Assembly (NCBI GenBank): GCA_030998225.1
Contig: JAPYXD010000742.1
Span: 1,674,001-1,738,000, forward strand
DNA length: 64,000 bases
Source of the DNA: Diplolepis rosae
Lineage: Eukaryota; Arthropoda; Insecta; Hymenoptera; Diplolepididae
Reading direction: 5' to 3'
In this document: one piece after another, positions 1 to 12,400 of the stretch
Numbering within the stretch: the stretch's first letter is position 1
Layout: the number at the start of each line of letters is the position of its first letter
The notes under the pieces: model-generated
What the model saw: the letters and a program-made list of their open reading frames with translations, nothing else
The model's database searches: none
What the model was told of the DNA's origin: nothing
Position numbers and translations under genes: made by a program

Positions 1-910
1 TAAATATTTAATTGGATCAACAGAAAAGTTTTTCAAATATCTTTCGTTTTAAAATATTTTTGTAATCAATAGATGTAATTGATAATTTGTTATTAGAAAA
101 TATGAATTTGTCTCAATGTTCTGAGTCAGGTAAATTTATAGTCATCAATCAAAATTCTTAAAATAATATGCCTTAATTCTACCAATTTCCATGTGCTTAC
201 AGAAAAAATATTTATTTAGAATTTTTGTTTCAAATTTCTTCTTATTGAAACTAATTTTGGTCCTTGTCTTACCTGGGATACTTGATATGTTTTTTTTGTA
301 TATAATTGTCGAATGGTATAGGTCACAAATGGGTTTTAAATAATTGTTACACTAAAAAAAACATTTTTTTTATATTTTTTATCATACACACATAAACGAA
401 ATTATAAAATATACAGAATTTTAGTAATGCAAGATTGGACAAGCCTGATTCAAGCACAACATCCTATGTAATCGTTGTACTTTCAGAAATTCAGATAATA
501 AAATTTCAAATAAAATAAGTCTTTTGATCACCTAGGTTAGCTTCAAGGGCAAATCCCTGCGTGACTCAACATAATTTATTTTATTTTAGCACAGTTTGTA
601 CAAAATAACAAGAAATAAGGAAATTAAACAATTTTTGAAATAAAATAATTATTTAAACACTTAGGTTAGCCTCAAGTTCAGATCCCTTTGTGTGATTTGA
701 TAAAATTATTTTACTTTAACACGATATGTGTATAAAATTTCAAATAAAATAGAATGATTATTTAATCACTCAAGTTAGCCTCAAGGTGTAATCAGATAAA
801 CTATAATTGTACTTTATCAAGTTTTGAATCTTAGTAATTATAAAATTTCAATATCCCATTCACTGACTTTAAGTGTTTCCCGGCCGATGAACGAAAAAAG
901 AGATTGGGTA
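1..910. other. AT-rich intergenic DNA, no gene seen
   Basis: No reading frame, RNA gene or element boundary could be supported here apart from three loosely related direct repeats listed separately (about 500-830). The sequence is very AT-rich with many short homopolymers. Confidence 0.5.
500..830. repeat. Three degenerate direct repeats, about 105-130 bp period
   Basis: A block containing 'caaataaaat', then a short AT stretch, then 'ggttagc.tcaag' and (in two copies) 'ccct..gtg' occurs three times, starting near 506, 633 and 738. The spacing drops from about 127 to about 105 bp and the copies differ by substitutions and indels. This is old tandem duplication of non-coding sequence with no protein signal. 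Confidence 0.5.
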
Positions 911-1779
911 TGTTACGTCAGAAACGTAACATTTCTCTTCTTAAAAGATTTCCTCGTTTTATGTAAGGATCGAAAGGATCCTCTCTAACGGATGAGGAGA
1001 AGTCAGTGATTGAGAATGGTTAATGATGTAAAATATATTTATTGACGATCAAATAAGAAATGAGTAAGCACCTTGAAATTGTAAATTTCAAGTAATTGTA
1101 TTACTGAAATACCCTTGTAATTACCCTGAGTGTAATTTGCTTGATGATTTATTGAGTCCAGTGGAGCGAACGTGGTCAGTTGAGTCTCACGGTTGATCTA
1201 GTTGATTCTCGATCCTAGTTTCAGATAGAATTTGGGAGGCGATTCCCCTTCACGTTCTAAAGTCGTTGAACTCAGCGTCGAGTAAGAATTTGTCTGAGTA
1301 GCGGTAAAATCTGATGAGTCAGGACTGAACTCGTAGTGTAGAGATAATGAAACTAGACCAGACTCGCGGCGTAGAGATGATGGTACTGGACTGGACTCGC
1401 GTTGGTTACATTGTAGAAATCGCACGTTGACTACTAACTGAACTGAACTATTGGAACTTTCGCTTTTTATAGAACTTTGAAAGGTCACCTATGGTGGGAG
1501 TAAAAAACAAGGTGTACCACCTTTTCCATATTTGGTATTAATATCGGATGAGTTGCCTTCTCTGATGACTCGTGCTCCAATGAAATTTATTACTTGGCGT
1601 TAATGTCACAGCCGAATATATCTATTTAGATTTGCCTTTCGATTTTAACGATCTTCTTATTTCTTGTTAGATCTTGCTGTTGAGTCAATATAATCAAGGA
1701 CGTGGTAATGTTGCCTTGATCCCTTCATTGGTTCCTAAATTTGTTTATTACTCTAGGTGGTAGAGTCGCGGGACAGACA
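911..1779 (-). mobile_element. Probable solo LTR of a Ty3/gypsy element
   Basis: On the plus strand it starts TGTTACGTCA and ends near GTCGCGGGACAGACA. The LTR at 54518-55360 starts and ends in nearly the same way (TGTTACGTCA and GTCGCGGGACGTGACA), has similar length (843 versus 869 bp), and shares the internal block 'ttcctcgtttta.gt.aggatcga' plus 'gatgagga.aagtca'. No primer-binding site, polypurine tract or pol sequence adjoins it, so a solo LTR left by recombination is the simplest reading. No clean 4-6 bp target duplication is visible. Orientation is inferred from the copy at 54.5 kb. Confidence 0.6.
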
Positions 1780-3974
1780 ATAGCAAAATAAAAAAAGCAC
1801 ATAACTTCATTATACGCAACTATAAACTTATTTTTGTAGTAAATTGAAGTCATAAATAATAGAGTAGGTTATTTTGTTCCATACAGATACACATTTATTT
1901 TTGAATTATTTATAATATTAAAGTTCCTGGATAATCAATTATTTGTATATTTAGAACAAGTTTTAGCTTAAGAAAACAAAAGAAAAAAAAGAAAAGACAA
2001 GAAAATTTGGAAATGTTAATAAATAAATTGATTTGAAATATCATCTACCAGTTATAATGATGTACAATTTACATAGGTACACGAAAAAATATTTTTTTTA
2101 AACCCTCTCGAATGTTTTGACTGATTTTTACGTTTTTTGGTGCACTGAATCCAAATCTAGTAACCAATTTGCTCCATCACGTACATATTTTTTGCTACAT
2201 TGAATTATCCTTAGTCACCGGGTTAAAAATAAGGTTCATTTCACTGTGGTAATAACTAGCAAATTTTTATTCCAAAATTTAGTAAATGAAAAAAAAATGA
2301 AATTGGCCAACACATTTTACATATAAAATCACTCTTGGGTCAATGAATCTCCTGGTGGGCCCGTTTGTTCTTCCACTGAATGCTTTTCTTGGTGCGTTGC
2401 TTGGCGTATTTTTCATCAGGGGTTTCCCGCAGCAGCAACCAGCAGAAATCAGCCATCACATTGGTGTTCCATCTTCCTGTTATATGTATAAAATGAATAC
2501 AAAACCTCCTAAAATATCATGAGGGAGTGTTTCTAGTTAGTTAACCATTACAACCTCTATTTTGGGCCAAGAAAATAAACTGCAGTCGGCTAAAAATAAA
2601 TTATCTGAACATTCCTTATACGGGTATGAAATCAAATTTTGTAAGAAAACGTGACGTGATGGAACATTTTGGCTATTTTTCCTGGATTCAGCGCCCCAAA
2701 ATCTATAGGAATCAGTTGCAAAACTGGAGGCAGTTTTTTTTTGTCCTTTACCTGTGTTATCAGAGAATCTAGAAAATATCCTCTTTCATGGATACTTCAA
2801 TGTATATTAAATTAATAATTGCATATCTTAAACTTCATACACTGTATATGTCAATTACTCTATATACTTTTACATTAAATCTAAACGGATCGATTGATAA
2901 ATAGTCAATCTGTGCGCAATCTTGGACAATGGAGAGGTTGAAATTTCCCGCCTAAAAAAACACATCATTTATAGTAGGTTGGCTACCTTACTTATCGTGA
3001 AACGCAATCAACTCCAGAGTGCGGCACCTAAACTTCAGTTTTTTATATCTTACACCTTTTTCAAAATATTTACAAGAAACTAGTTTTTTTGTCAAATCAA
3101 AAATTTCTTGTTCTTTTTTTACTCCAAGTCGGGACAACTGGGACAATTTTATGGTAAATACAAAAGAAAATGACGTGTTATAGTATTCTGAATGAGACTT
3201 AAACAAAAATCAGTAAATATTCTTATAAACAAAAAAATTATTAATTTTTTTCCGTTAAATTACAAAGGGCATACATTTGAATCTTAATATTATTTCTTGC
3301 AATAGAAATTTTTCTTATTATCGCTTCTTACCAATTTTCAATAACTGATTGAATTTTTATAAACCATTGCTTATTTTTTCAGGGAAAATATTCTCTACAG
3401 TCGTTGTTGATGTTATAAGTTGTTACATTTTATATTTATAATGCGTAACTTCTTACTCAGCTTTCTAAAGACCCTGTTAAAAATGAAGATACCTCTTCTA
3501 AAAAATTATTTCATATGTAAAGTTAGCCACTTCTCTTATAAAAGAATATTTTATGTGCAATCTTTAGTTCGTAGTAATCATCTTTTAACTTATAAACAAT
3601 TATTAAACATTATTTTCAGGAAATTTGGTATTGCAATCCAACAGAATGTTTTTTTATGTATAATTTCAATTTTTGTTTCCAAAGAATCTCATATGCCAAT
3701 TTAATTTTAGATTTTACATAATTTCTATACGTTCTTAAGGACATTTAAAATCAAAATACAACTCATAAACATTTCTTCATCTCAGTAACTATATAAATTT
3801 TTAGTTTTGCTTTTTCCCCCAAAAAAATTATTTTTTCCACTTTAAAAGATTCCATAACCGACGGAGCGCGTGGCACAGTAGGCAAAAAGAGGATACTGCA
3901 ATGAGCAAACTTTTTTTTTCATTTAAATGAAAAATTTGGTAAAATGATCAAAAAACATGTCAGTACATGTTAAG
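1780..3974. other. AT-rich DNA with one imperfect inverted repeat
   Basis: No gene is supported. About 2125-2190 and 2645-2725 are imperfect inverted copies of each other, sharing the core 'gcactgaatcc' or 'gcgctgaatcc' and 'ccatcacgt'. They may be the termini of an old non-autonomous element of about 0.6 kb. The short frames at 2988-3206 and 3420-3704 are low-complexity and AT-driven. Confidence 0.4.
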
Positions 3975-4176
3975 TGTCGTTCCGCATATTTTTTCTTCCA
4001 TAAATTTTTGTGTCAGAACTTTGGTTTTTTTTAAATCGAAGAAAACCGTATTTTTTGAAGGTACGAAATTAATCGAATTTTTACAATCAACTATGTTTTT
4101 CGTACAAATATGTCCGGATTAGTCTGAAATTTTATCAACAGACTCAAAAAACCCTGGAGCTTCAGATGGTTATGTT

Positions 4177-4551
4177 CAACATAACAAAATTCTCAATTTG
4201 TTAATAATTTTTATTATAACCCGGGGCCTGGATAATCCCGATCGAGTCAAGTACACTGTGCGGAGCTTGTTTCCACACGTGGAGCCGTTCCAAAGACAGG
4301 ACCGAAGTTCCTGCGTGGTCCGGGACGAAAAACTCTTCACCCTCGAGGAACTAAAGAGAGCGGGTGGGAGGCTTAAAGCAACTACAGCGCCGGGGATCGA
4401 CGGGGTGCCAAAGGAGATCCTCAAAGAGGGAGTTTCTTCGTAGACTGGAAGAAGCAGAGGTTGGTCCTAATATTAATTTCAATTTAATAATAACCGTACG
4501 TAATAGCAACTGTTACAATAAATATTATTAACAAATTGAGAATTTTGTTAT
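4177..4551. mobile_element. 375 bp MITE carrying a reverse-transcriptase fragment, inserted in the MULE left terminus
   Basis: The ends are near-perfect inverted repeats of about 29 bp, beginning 'aacataacaaaattctcaat' on the left and reading the complement on the right. Comparison with the intact right MULE terminus, where 'tatg' and 'aaggagg' are separated by only three bases, shows that this block was inserted there with at most a 2 bp duplication (tt). Its core (about 4220-4440) is clearly more GC-rich than the surroundings and encodes a retrotransposon fragment, listed separately. Confidence 0.7.
4218..4443 (+). pseudogene. Non-LTR retrotransposon reverse-transcriptase fragment
   Basis: The plus-strand frame reads LFTLEELKRAGGRL, then KATTAPGIDGVPKEILKE, then a stop. 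This matches the conserved N-terminal reverse-transcriptase region of non-LTR elements (R1/jockey-like 'LK..APGPDG(I/V)P...LK'). Only about 70 residues are present, with no catalytic YxDD region, endonuclease or tail. It is trapped inside a short MITE rather than being an independent 5'-truncated insertion, since there is no poly(A) tail. The exact clade is not resolvable from this length. Confidence 0.7.
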
Positions 4552-5226
4552 GTTAAGGAGGTTGCACACCAAATTGAAATAACGTTGAGAAATTAACCAA
4601 ACTTCGCACACTGTGAGATTTTGATATAAAAAAGTCTTATTTAAAGTTTGGAAAGCTATAGTGGGTTCTGAAACGAGGTATTAACAATGACTTTTTTCCT
4701 CTTTTAACGCGGTCTCTTATGGGAATTAGTATGATTTTATTCGTATCTTGGAAGGAAACGATGAGAGTTTAATAATATTTTTTATAGAATAAAAGTAATC
4801 TGCAAGGATCATTTTGAACCATTAAAAACATTAGTTCATGGGTTATTACTTAGTGAAAAGTTATAAAACATTACAAAAAGTACCGTTTTTTGCTAGTCCT
4901 AACTAGTGTTAGTAGTCTCTACAAGAGGTATGTTAAGTTGACGTAACCACATCGCCCAATCGAGTCCCAACCTATATCAGAATTAAAGGCTCATTTAAGG
5001 CTAATTTAATGCCATATTGCTGAATTTAATGCTCCGTTATTTAGAAAAAAAACAAAGGGTTCCGCTGGCTTAACGTTAAGTTGACGTAACCAAAGGTTAT
5101 AATAACAATTTAACAAGTTATCACCTATACCAGAATTTAAGGCTCATTTAGGGCTCTCGAAATACCCCATTTCTGAATTTAATGTTCCATTATTTTTTAA
5201 AAAAACAATGGGTTCCGCTGGCTTAA

Positions 5227-6144
5227 CGTTAAGTTGACGTAACCACACGTTAAAATAACATTTAAACAAGTTATCGCCTATACCAGAATTTAAGGCTCAT
5301 TTAGGGCTCTCGAAATACACATTACAAGTTTTTAATTTTGTTTGTTTAAACAACATTTGTTTAAACAACTAATGTTACAAACAGCTCCTTGAAAAATTAA
5401 ATGTTTATTAGATCGATTTTGTGAAGACAGTCATATATGTTCCGTATAGTTTATGTTTTATTTCCTCATATTTTTTGTAATAAAAGTATCAACAATATGC
5501 TCTCAAATAAACACAAATACTTCAATATCTATGGTTATACAAAGTATGCTTTTACGAAAAATAGCAAAGTATCAAGTTATCACCTATGGCAGAATTTAGG
5601 GCTCATTTTGGGCTCTCGAAATACCCCATTGCTGAATTTAATGCTCCGTTATTTAGAAAAAAAACAAAGGGTTCCGCTGGCTTAACGTTAAGTTGACGTA
5701 ACCACACGTTAAAATAACATTTAAACAAGTTATCGCCTATACCAGAATTTAAGGCTCATTTAGGGCTCTCGAAATACACCATACAAGTCTTTAATTTTGT
5801 TTATTTTAACAACATTTGTTTAAACAACTAATGTTACAAACAGCTCCTTAAAAAATTAAATGTTTATTAGATCGATTTTGTGAAGACAGTCATATATGTT
5901 CCGTATAGTTTATGTTTTATTTCCTCATATTTTTTGTAATAAAAGTATCAACAATATGCTCTCAAATAAACACAAATACTTCAATATCTATGGTTATACA
6001 AAGTATGCTTTTACGAAAAATAGCAAAGTATCAAGTTATCACCTATGGCAGAATTTAGGGCTCATTTTGGGCTCTCGAAATACCCCATTGCTGAATTTAA
6101 TGCTCCGTTATTTAGAAAAAAAACAAAGGGTTCCGCTGGCTTAA
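5227..6144. repeat. Near-identical tandem duplication, 459 bp period, in the foldback left arm
   Basis: Positions 5227-5685 and 5686-6144 are almost identical over the full 459 bp; differences include a few bases near 5321/5780. Each copy holds the same 82-codon open frame, but its codons run across foldback subrepeat DNA and show no protein family, so the frame is treated as non-coding. The near identity implies recent duplication or conversion. Confidence 0.85.
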
Positions 6145-6573
6145 CGTTAAGTTGACGTAACCACACGTTAAAATAACATTTAAACAAGTTAAGGCCTATA
6201 CCAGAATTGAAGGCTCATTTAGGGCTCTCGAAATACCCCATTGCTAAATTTAATGTTCCGTTATTTAAAAAAAAAGCAATGGGTTCCGCTGGCTTAACGT
6301 TAAGTTTACGTAACCACACGTTAAAACAGCAGTTAAACAAGTAATCACCTTTAACAGAATTTAAGGCTCATTTAGGGCTCTTTGAATATCCCATCCAAAT
6401 TTTCAATTTTATTTGTTTAAACAACATATGTTAAAAACGGATCATTGAAAATTTGGCTGTTTAGATCGATTTTGTGAAGACAGTCATATATGTTCCGTAT
6501 ATCTCATGTTTTATTTTCTCATATTGTTTGTAATAAAAGTATCAACAATATGCTCTCAAAAAACTAGAAGCAC

Positions 6574-8157
6574 ACTCTAAAAACGGAATATTGACTGTCG
6601 AACAATTCCGTTCACTATGAATAGAGTTTCTACTCAAAATTGGCATAAGAGGAAATCCTCTAACAGTTGAAGTATTTTCGTTTCAAGTGCTATCATTTTA
6701 CTGCCAAAGTTTTTCCTTTGGTCTGGAAATAAAATTCTTTGTCTTACGAAGGAAGTATAATTTCGATGTTAAAAGAAAACAAATTCTATGATATAACCTA
6801 TAAGAAATGTACACAAGCCAAACTTTGACAAATCCCAATATTCAATCGATCATTTTCAATAATATAATAACGACCCGTCTTAGATTTCAGCTTAAAGAAA
6901 TTTTAAGATATAACTTTGCTTACATTACAAATTTTCCAATACGTGTAAAATTGAAAGTCCATGGTCTATTAAATATATAATGTTTAAAAAGTGTTACAAA
7001 ATTATTTTTAAACTTTGTTGCATTTTAAATTTCACAATAAATTCTATAGTAAACATTTTACTAATAATTTCGAATCAAAATATTTTTTTACAAATAAAAA
7101 ACAACTGTATATTTCATAAAATGAATAAATTGTATAAAAAATTATACATATACGAAACTGTTTTACGGAAAAAAATGTGTAGCTGTCACAAGGATATTTT
7201 AGGTTATAGTAGCCATATTTATGGTTAGGATAGTTAATAATATAGCTTGAACAGCAATATTTTTCTTTGTACCAGCTAGACATTTTTTCAAAATTCATTT
7301 AAGAAATGTTTTTATTCAATTTTATCAATGATATTAGAATGGATTTCCATATAAACTTTATTTTCCAATACAAAACTATTATTTGTTTTATAAAGTATAT
7401 ATTCCATGATCTTTAATTTTACAGTTTGAAAATTTCTTGAATGTATACATTTTTTCTTGCAATTAAATAGATATTTGTGCTTTTGGAAATCCTCTTTGTC
7501 CATGATACGCAAATACATTTTGAGTTATGTGATGGCCTGTAATGCATTCGATCGTTTAAATAATCTTTTGAAAATAATCTAAACACCGAAAGTCTGAGAC
7601 AAAAAAACGAGGACACTTCCCCCTTTTCACACCCCGTTATCACGATTTCAGTTTCTACAATGCTTTTGTTGACATTCTTGGGAATATCTTTGAATTGTCA
7701 TCAGAAGAATCAAAAGAAATGAAAAATATGGTTATGCGGATCAAAATTGTTTGTTTTGGTATACGTACCTTTCAAAATTTTTACGTCGCACTCTTGGATT
7801 CCTAATAATTTGTAAAAAACAATGATTTGATTTCGTTAATTGATTTTGATCATAAATAAATATATTCTTCTGACAAAATATCTGTGAACAGATTAGCACC
7901 AGACGATGTACACTCACTAATGCGCAGGCGCACTTCGTCTCCTAGTCTAGAAATGCAATCCTTGCATAATTAGAGGATTTCTTTTCAGAGTCAAAAAAAA
8001 TCGTTCATTGCTAAAAATATTTTCTTTTTGCATCTCACAGATGAGTTTTGTGACAGGAAAAAGATTCTGTTGGTAGACAAAAGGAATATGCTTAATTTCA
8101 ATGGATGCATTCTGAAAAGAAGGTAATTTCACTATGGATAGACTTTTTTTTAGAGTG
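6574..8157. mobile_element. About 1.58 kb non-autonomous element inside the foldback left arm
   Basis: The foldback left arm breaks off after 'actagaagca' and resumes at 'cataattatatatatg', as shown by the uninterrupted right arm (9340-9375). The inserted block begins CACTCTAAAAA and ends TTTTTAGAGTG, an 11 bp inverted repeat, probably with a 2 bp (ca) duplication. The interior is AT-rich with no recognisable gene. The superfamily was not identified. Confidence 0.6.
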
Positions 8158-8234
8158 CATAATTATATATATGTTATATATGGTTATACAAATAATGCCT
8201 TTACGGAGGTCCGATCAGCTGGCACCTCCACTAA

Positions 8235-9295
8235 GTAATATCACTATTTACTTTATGCTACATTTTTGGGCTAATTACGGGCTAATTTTGGGCGGTAATG
8301 CCGATTTTTGGGCTTTTGTATTTTTATCAAAAAAGCAAATTTTAGGTGGCAAGATGCTGACTGCCCGATCAGCTAGCACCTCCAGTACATAAAAACCTTA
8401 AAGTTTAAAAAACTGACTATACCCGAATTTCGGTCTATTTTCGGGCTCTTGAAATACACCAAAATCAATTTCTAAAAAACAACCCCTATCACTTACAAGC
8501 AACCCTTAATTTAAAAAAATACTTTTTCGGTTGTATAAACTAGCCTAAAATTAGGGCTATTTTCAGACTTTTCAGATACACAAGAATCATTTATGAAAAA
8601 ACAACCCCTATCATCGAAAGTTAAGTTAAGGGTTGGAGCCCAAAAGTCGATATGGACATTTTTGAGTAGCTCGAAAATCAGAAAGTATTCCTAGACCATA
8701 AAATTCCCAAAAAGATGATTTTTAGTCAAAGTCGTGTCACCATGGCCATGCAGGAGTGCATTTTGATGTTAGGGGTTGGAGCGCAAAAATCGATATAGAC
8801 CTTTCTAAAGAGCCCGAAAATAGCCCAGTATTCTCGAATAGTTTTTTTTGTTCAAAATGTTTTTTCGAAATTGATTTTGGGGTATTTCAAGAGCCCGAAA
8901 ATAGCCCGAAATTCGGGTATAGTCAGTTTTTCAAATTTTAAGATTTTTATGGGTAGGTATACATTGTACCATAGTTTTAGTTGCCCAAAGTTTCAATTGC
9001 CCATAAAATCACCAGAAGTCCCTATATTTGAAAAGTAGTGTTTGACGATGATTATGAAAGGAATGCGTTGGCAAAAATTGCAAGTATATATCAAATATAG
9101 GCGGTAGAGAGCGCTTTAGGGAAATGTACAGGAATCCCGCATCTTGCAATCCTCGCAGTTTTTGCCAACACATTCCTTTCATAATCTTCGTCTAACACTG
9201 CTTTTCAAATATAGTGACGTCTGGTGATTTTATGGGCAATTGAAACATTGGGCAACTAAAACTATGGTACAATGTATACATACCGTTTTTATGTA
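8235..9295. repeat. Central loop of the foldback with two nested hairpins
   Basis: 8400-8480 is the inverted complement of about 8855-8945 (core 'cgggctcttgaaataca.c'), and 8955-9110 of about 9130-9285 (core 'gggcaattgaaac' and 'accatagttttagttgccc'). The first hairpin contains diverged versions of the arm subrepeat motif 'ggctcatttagggctctcga', so the loop seems partly derived from old arm material. No coding sequence is supported. Confidence 0.6.
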
Positions 9296-10204
9296 CTGGA
9301 GGTGCCAGCTGATCGGACCTCCGTAAAAGCATTATTTGTATAACCATATATAACATATATATAAATATGCTTCTAGTTGTTTGAGAGCATATTGTTGAAA
9401 TTTTTATTACAAACAATATGAGAAAATAAAACATGAGATATACGGAACATATATGACTGTCTTTACAAAATCGATCTAAACAGTCAATTTCTCAAGGGGC
9501 CGTTTTTAACATAAGTTGTTTAAACAAATAAAATTGGAACTTTGGATGGGATATTCAAAGAGCCCTAAATGAGCCTTAAATTCTGTTAAAGGTGATTACT
9601 TGTTTAACTGTTATTTAAACCTGTGGTTACGTCAACTTATCGTTAAACCAGCGGAACCCATTGTTTTTTTTTTAAATAATGAAGCATTAAATTCAGCAAT
9701 GGGGTATTTCGAGAGCTCTAAATGAGCCTTAAATTCTGGTATAGGCCTTAACTTGTTTAAATGTTATTTTAACGTGTGGTTACGTCAACTTAACGTTAAG
9801 CCAGCGGAACCCATTGTTTTTTTAAAAAATAATGCAGCATTAAATTCAGCAATGGGGTATTTCGAGAGCCCTAAATGAGCCTTCAATTCTGGTATAGGCC
9901 TTAACTTGTTTAAATGTTATTTTAACGTGTGGTTACGTCAACTTAACGTTAAGCCAGCGGAACCCATTGTTTTTTTAAAAAATAATGGAGCATTAAATTC
10001 AGCAATATGGCATTAAATTAGCCTTAAATGAGCCTTTAATTCTGATATAGGTTGGGACTCGATTGGACGATGTGGTTACGTCAACTTAACATACCTCTCT
10101 ACAAGTGGCAACGTCGCAGGCACATTATATATCTCGCTGCGTGTATGCGTATGTTATAAGAGCTTATAGTCCGTTTGCCTTGATCATGTCGGAGTTATTT
10201 CAAA

Positions 10205-12400
10205 ATGTTGCGAACTGATAAACCAATAAAAAAGTCAAAACGTTTTTACTGGAAACGGAAAATGGTGTCTGAAAAAGTTTATAAGCAAAGGCTCAAACAA
10301 CAGGAGTTGGCTAAAAACATTTGGAAGAATAAAATAGCTAACACCTCAGAAGACGAAAGTAACCTCAAAACCGTAGTAACTAATGAGACAAACAAATTAA
10401 TAGAAGGTCGGCAAATTGTTAATGTCGATCTGATGGCAAAAGAAATGATCTGCATGAAATCTAATACTAAGCTTCACTTCTCACATATTAAAGGTGAAAA
10501 GCAGTGTGGCTTAGCATCTGTGTTTTACATTCAATGTCAAGGGTGTAAAACAGTTTGTAATGTTGCTACTGATACTCATCATCGCACAAGTAAAAATGAG
10601 AAGCACTATGATACAAATACAAAAGCTATTATTGGTAAGTATATATTTCATAAATACATTCTATAATGGTTCCAAAAAACGTAAGCAATACATTAAATAT
10701 GATGGATTAATTTTTGTAGGCACTGTAACTGCAGGAATGGGTATTTCACATCTAAACAAATTCTTAGCAGCGATGAATATTGGCATTGGCAGCATTGGAA
10801 GACATTTAAAAATCATGAAAAAGAAGTTGGAGCCTGTGCCGAAAAAATGTCTTTGGAAAGCTGTAAACAAGCAATTTTGGAGGAAAGGAGGTTAACTATT
10901 GAGAATCTTGATATAATTGAAAAGTTGTTGTAAGTGTGAGTTTGGATAATCTACGTATTCTACGATTTTATATACATCACTATATTACACTCAAGTACAT
11001 TATTAATTGCATCACATTTGACAAAAATTGTAAATACTAAATTTCAGAGCGTGCATTGTATTATTAAATTCCAATCTATTTTTATCATATATATTTTTAT
11101 TCAAAAATGGCTCTTATAGGTCAACTCATGATTATGTATTGTCCGATTGTATTTTATAAAGAATCGTCTATTATAGTCGTGAAAATGAAATGATTTCTAG
11201 TTTTAATTTGATATTTTTTAAGTAGTATCATGTTTTATAAGGATGTATGTAATTTTAATACTGAGCATTTAGTTTTGATTATGAATCTACATTTTTATAC
11301 ACTTATAGATGAGCAATGACGAATAAAAAGTAACATATAAATTACTGTAAAATTGTGTAATTATTTTTCTATGTTTCAGACCTCCTAACTTGAACCTCGG
11401 TTTTAATTTTCCTACTCTACCTGAAGGCACTGACATAAAAAGTCTTGATAAAGAATTTTTAATGACATGTGTAGTGCGTTTATTCTTACTTTTTGATTTT
11501 GGTTGGACAACGAAAGGCTCAGGTAGAAGTTACGATAGTCTGAGCGGAACTGGTGCTTTTATTGGCTATTTTACAGGAAAAGTAGTAGCGTACATTACTT
11601 TAAATAGAAAGTGTAAGAGCTGTGATCTCAACATTCCGTTGGATAAACATGATTGTTATAAAAATTTTGAGGGCTCTGCTAAGGCTATGGAACTGTATGC
11701 TGCTGCTAAACTAGCCAATAATCAGCTTTTTATTGAGTGTAAAGTTGAAGTTGGTGGTATTGGAGCAGACAATGATAGTTCTACTATCAAGGCAATAAGA
11801 CATCCTGTTGATCATGAAATTTTCAAGCATTCTGACAAGAATCATTCCACCAAGGGTGTAACTAATCAGTTATACAGAATTAAAAAAGTTCGTCATTGCA
11901 AAGAGCTAAGTGATACAGAAATAGCATAGTTGAAAAAATGTTTCAGTTACTGTCTAAGTCAATGCAAAGGTGATTCTGATGTTTTAGCTAGTGCTTTGAA
12001 AAATATACATAAACACTGCTTTAATGACCATGAAAGTTGTGGTAATTGGTGTGGGTACAAAAAAAATCCAGATAAGTACAAACATTCAGTCATTGGTGAT
12101 GGTTTTAGTGATGAAAATTTATTTGAAGATCTTACGTATTTATTTGATAGTTTAGCAAACAAGTCAACTGAATTTTTCGCAGGTATTTCAACCAATGCAA
12201 ATGAGAGTTTGAATGATACAATTGCTAGTTTTTCTCCAAAATCACGTCTATACAGTCTAACTGGATAAGGCAGTCAACGTTCTGCAATTGCAGTAAAAAA
12301 AAAGAATGAAGGCCAAAAGTTCACTATTCATATGAATTGCAATTTAACAATATCTCCCAGGAAAAATACAGTAAAGCATGCTGATCGCGCCGATAGATTA
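10205..12400 (+). pseudogene. Mutator-like transposase, decayed
   Basis: The start ATG follows the 5' region of the element. Exon 1 (10205-10634) ends at a strong donor G|GTAAGT; exon 2 begins at 10720 after TTTTTGTAG; a later exon begins at about 11380 after TTTCAG. Recognisable features are 'GEKQCGLASVFYIQC..C' with 'HYDTNTKAIIG', then 'GMGISHLNKFLAAMNI', then 'FDFGWTTKGSGRSYDSL.G.GAFIG', a Cys pair and HDC, 'GSAKAMEL', 'DNDSSTI', 'SDKNH', and finally 'H..C..WC' and 'NANESLNDTI.SFSPKS'. This order fits the animal Mutator-like transposase domain family. Damage: a frameshift in exon 2 near 10790, in-frame TAG at 11927 and TAA at 12266. The exon phases around 10930/11380 do not match cleanly either, so intron positions are provisional. 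Inactive as it stands. Confidence 0.75.

Larger units (their letters stand above)
4926..10096. mobile_element. 5.17 kb foldback (FB-like) element with 9 bp target duplication
   Basis: It starts 'aggtatgttaagttgacg' and ends with the exact complement. It is flanked by perfect direct 9-mers 'ctctacaag' (4917-4925 and 10097-10105). The arms are built of reiterated blocks of about 150 bp with the core 'cttaacgttaagttgacgta'. The left arm (4926-6573 plus 8157-8235) is longer than the right (about 9295-10096) because one 459 bp block is duplicated. Long subrepeat-containing arms with 9 bp duplications are the hallmark of Foldback elements, which are treated as non-autonomous MULE relatives. It lies inside the larger MULE and is interrupted at 6574-8157. 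No transposase gene was seen in it. Confidence 0.85.

Noticed and set aside
1198..1488. 96-codon minus-strand frame, Ser-rich
   Set aside because: It falls inside the solo LTR, shows no family similarity, and the related LTR at 54.5 kb has no equivalent frame.
5437..6144. Two identical 82-codon open frames
   Set aside because: They lie in foldback arm subrepeats and are identical only because the 459 bp block is duplicated; no protein family or codon bias supports coding.
6980..8392. Several 60-95 codon frames on both strands
   Set aside because: Lys/Phe/Tyr/Ile-rich translations of AT-rich DNA inside the non-autonomous element and foldback loop; no domain signal.
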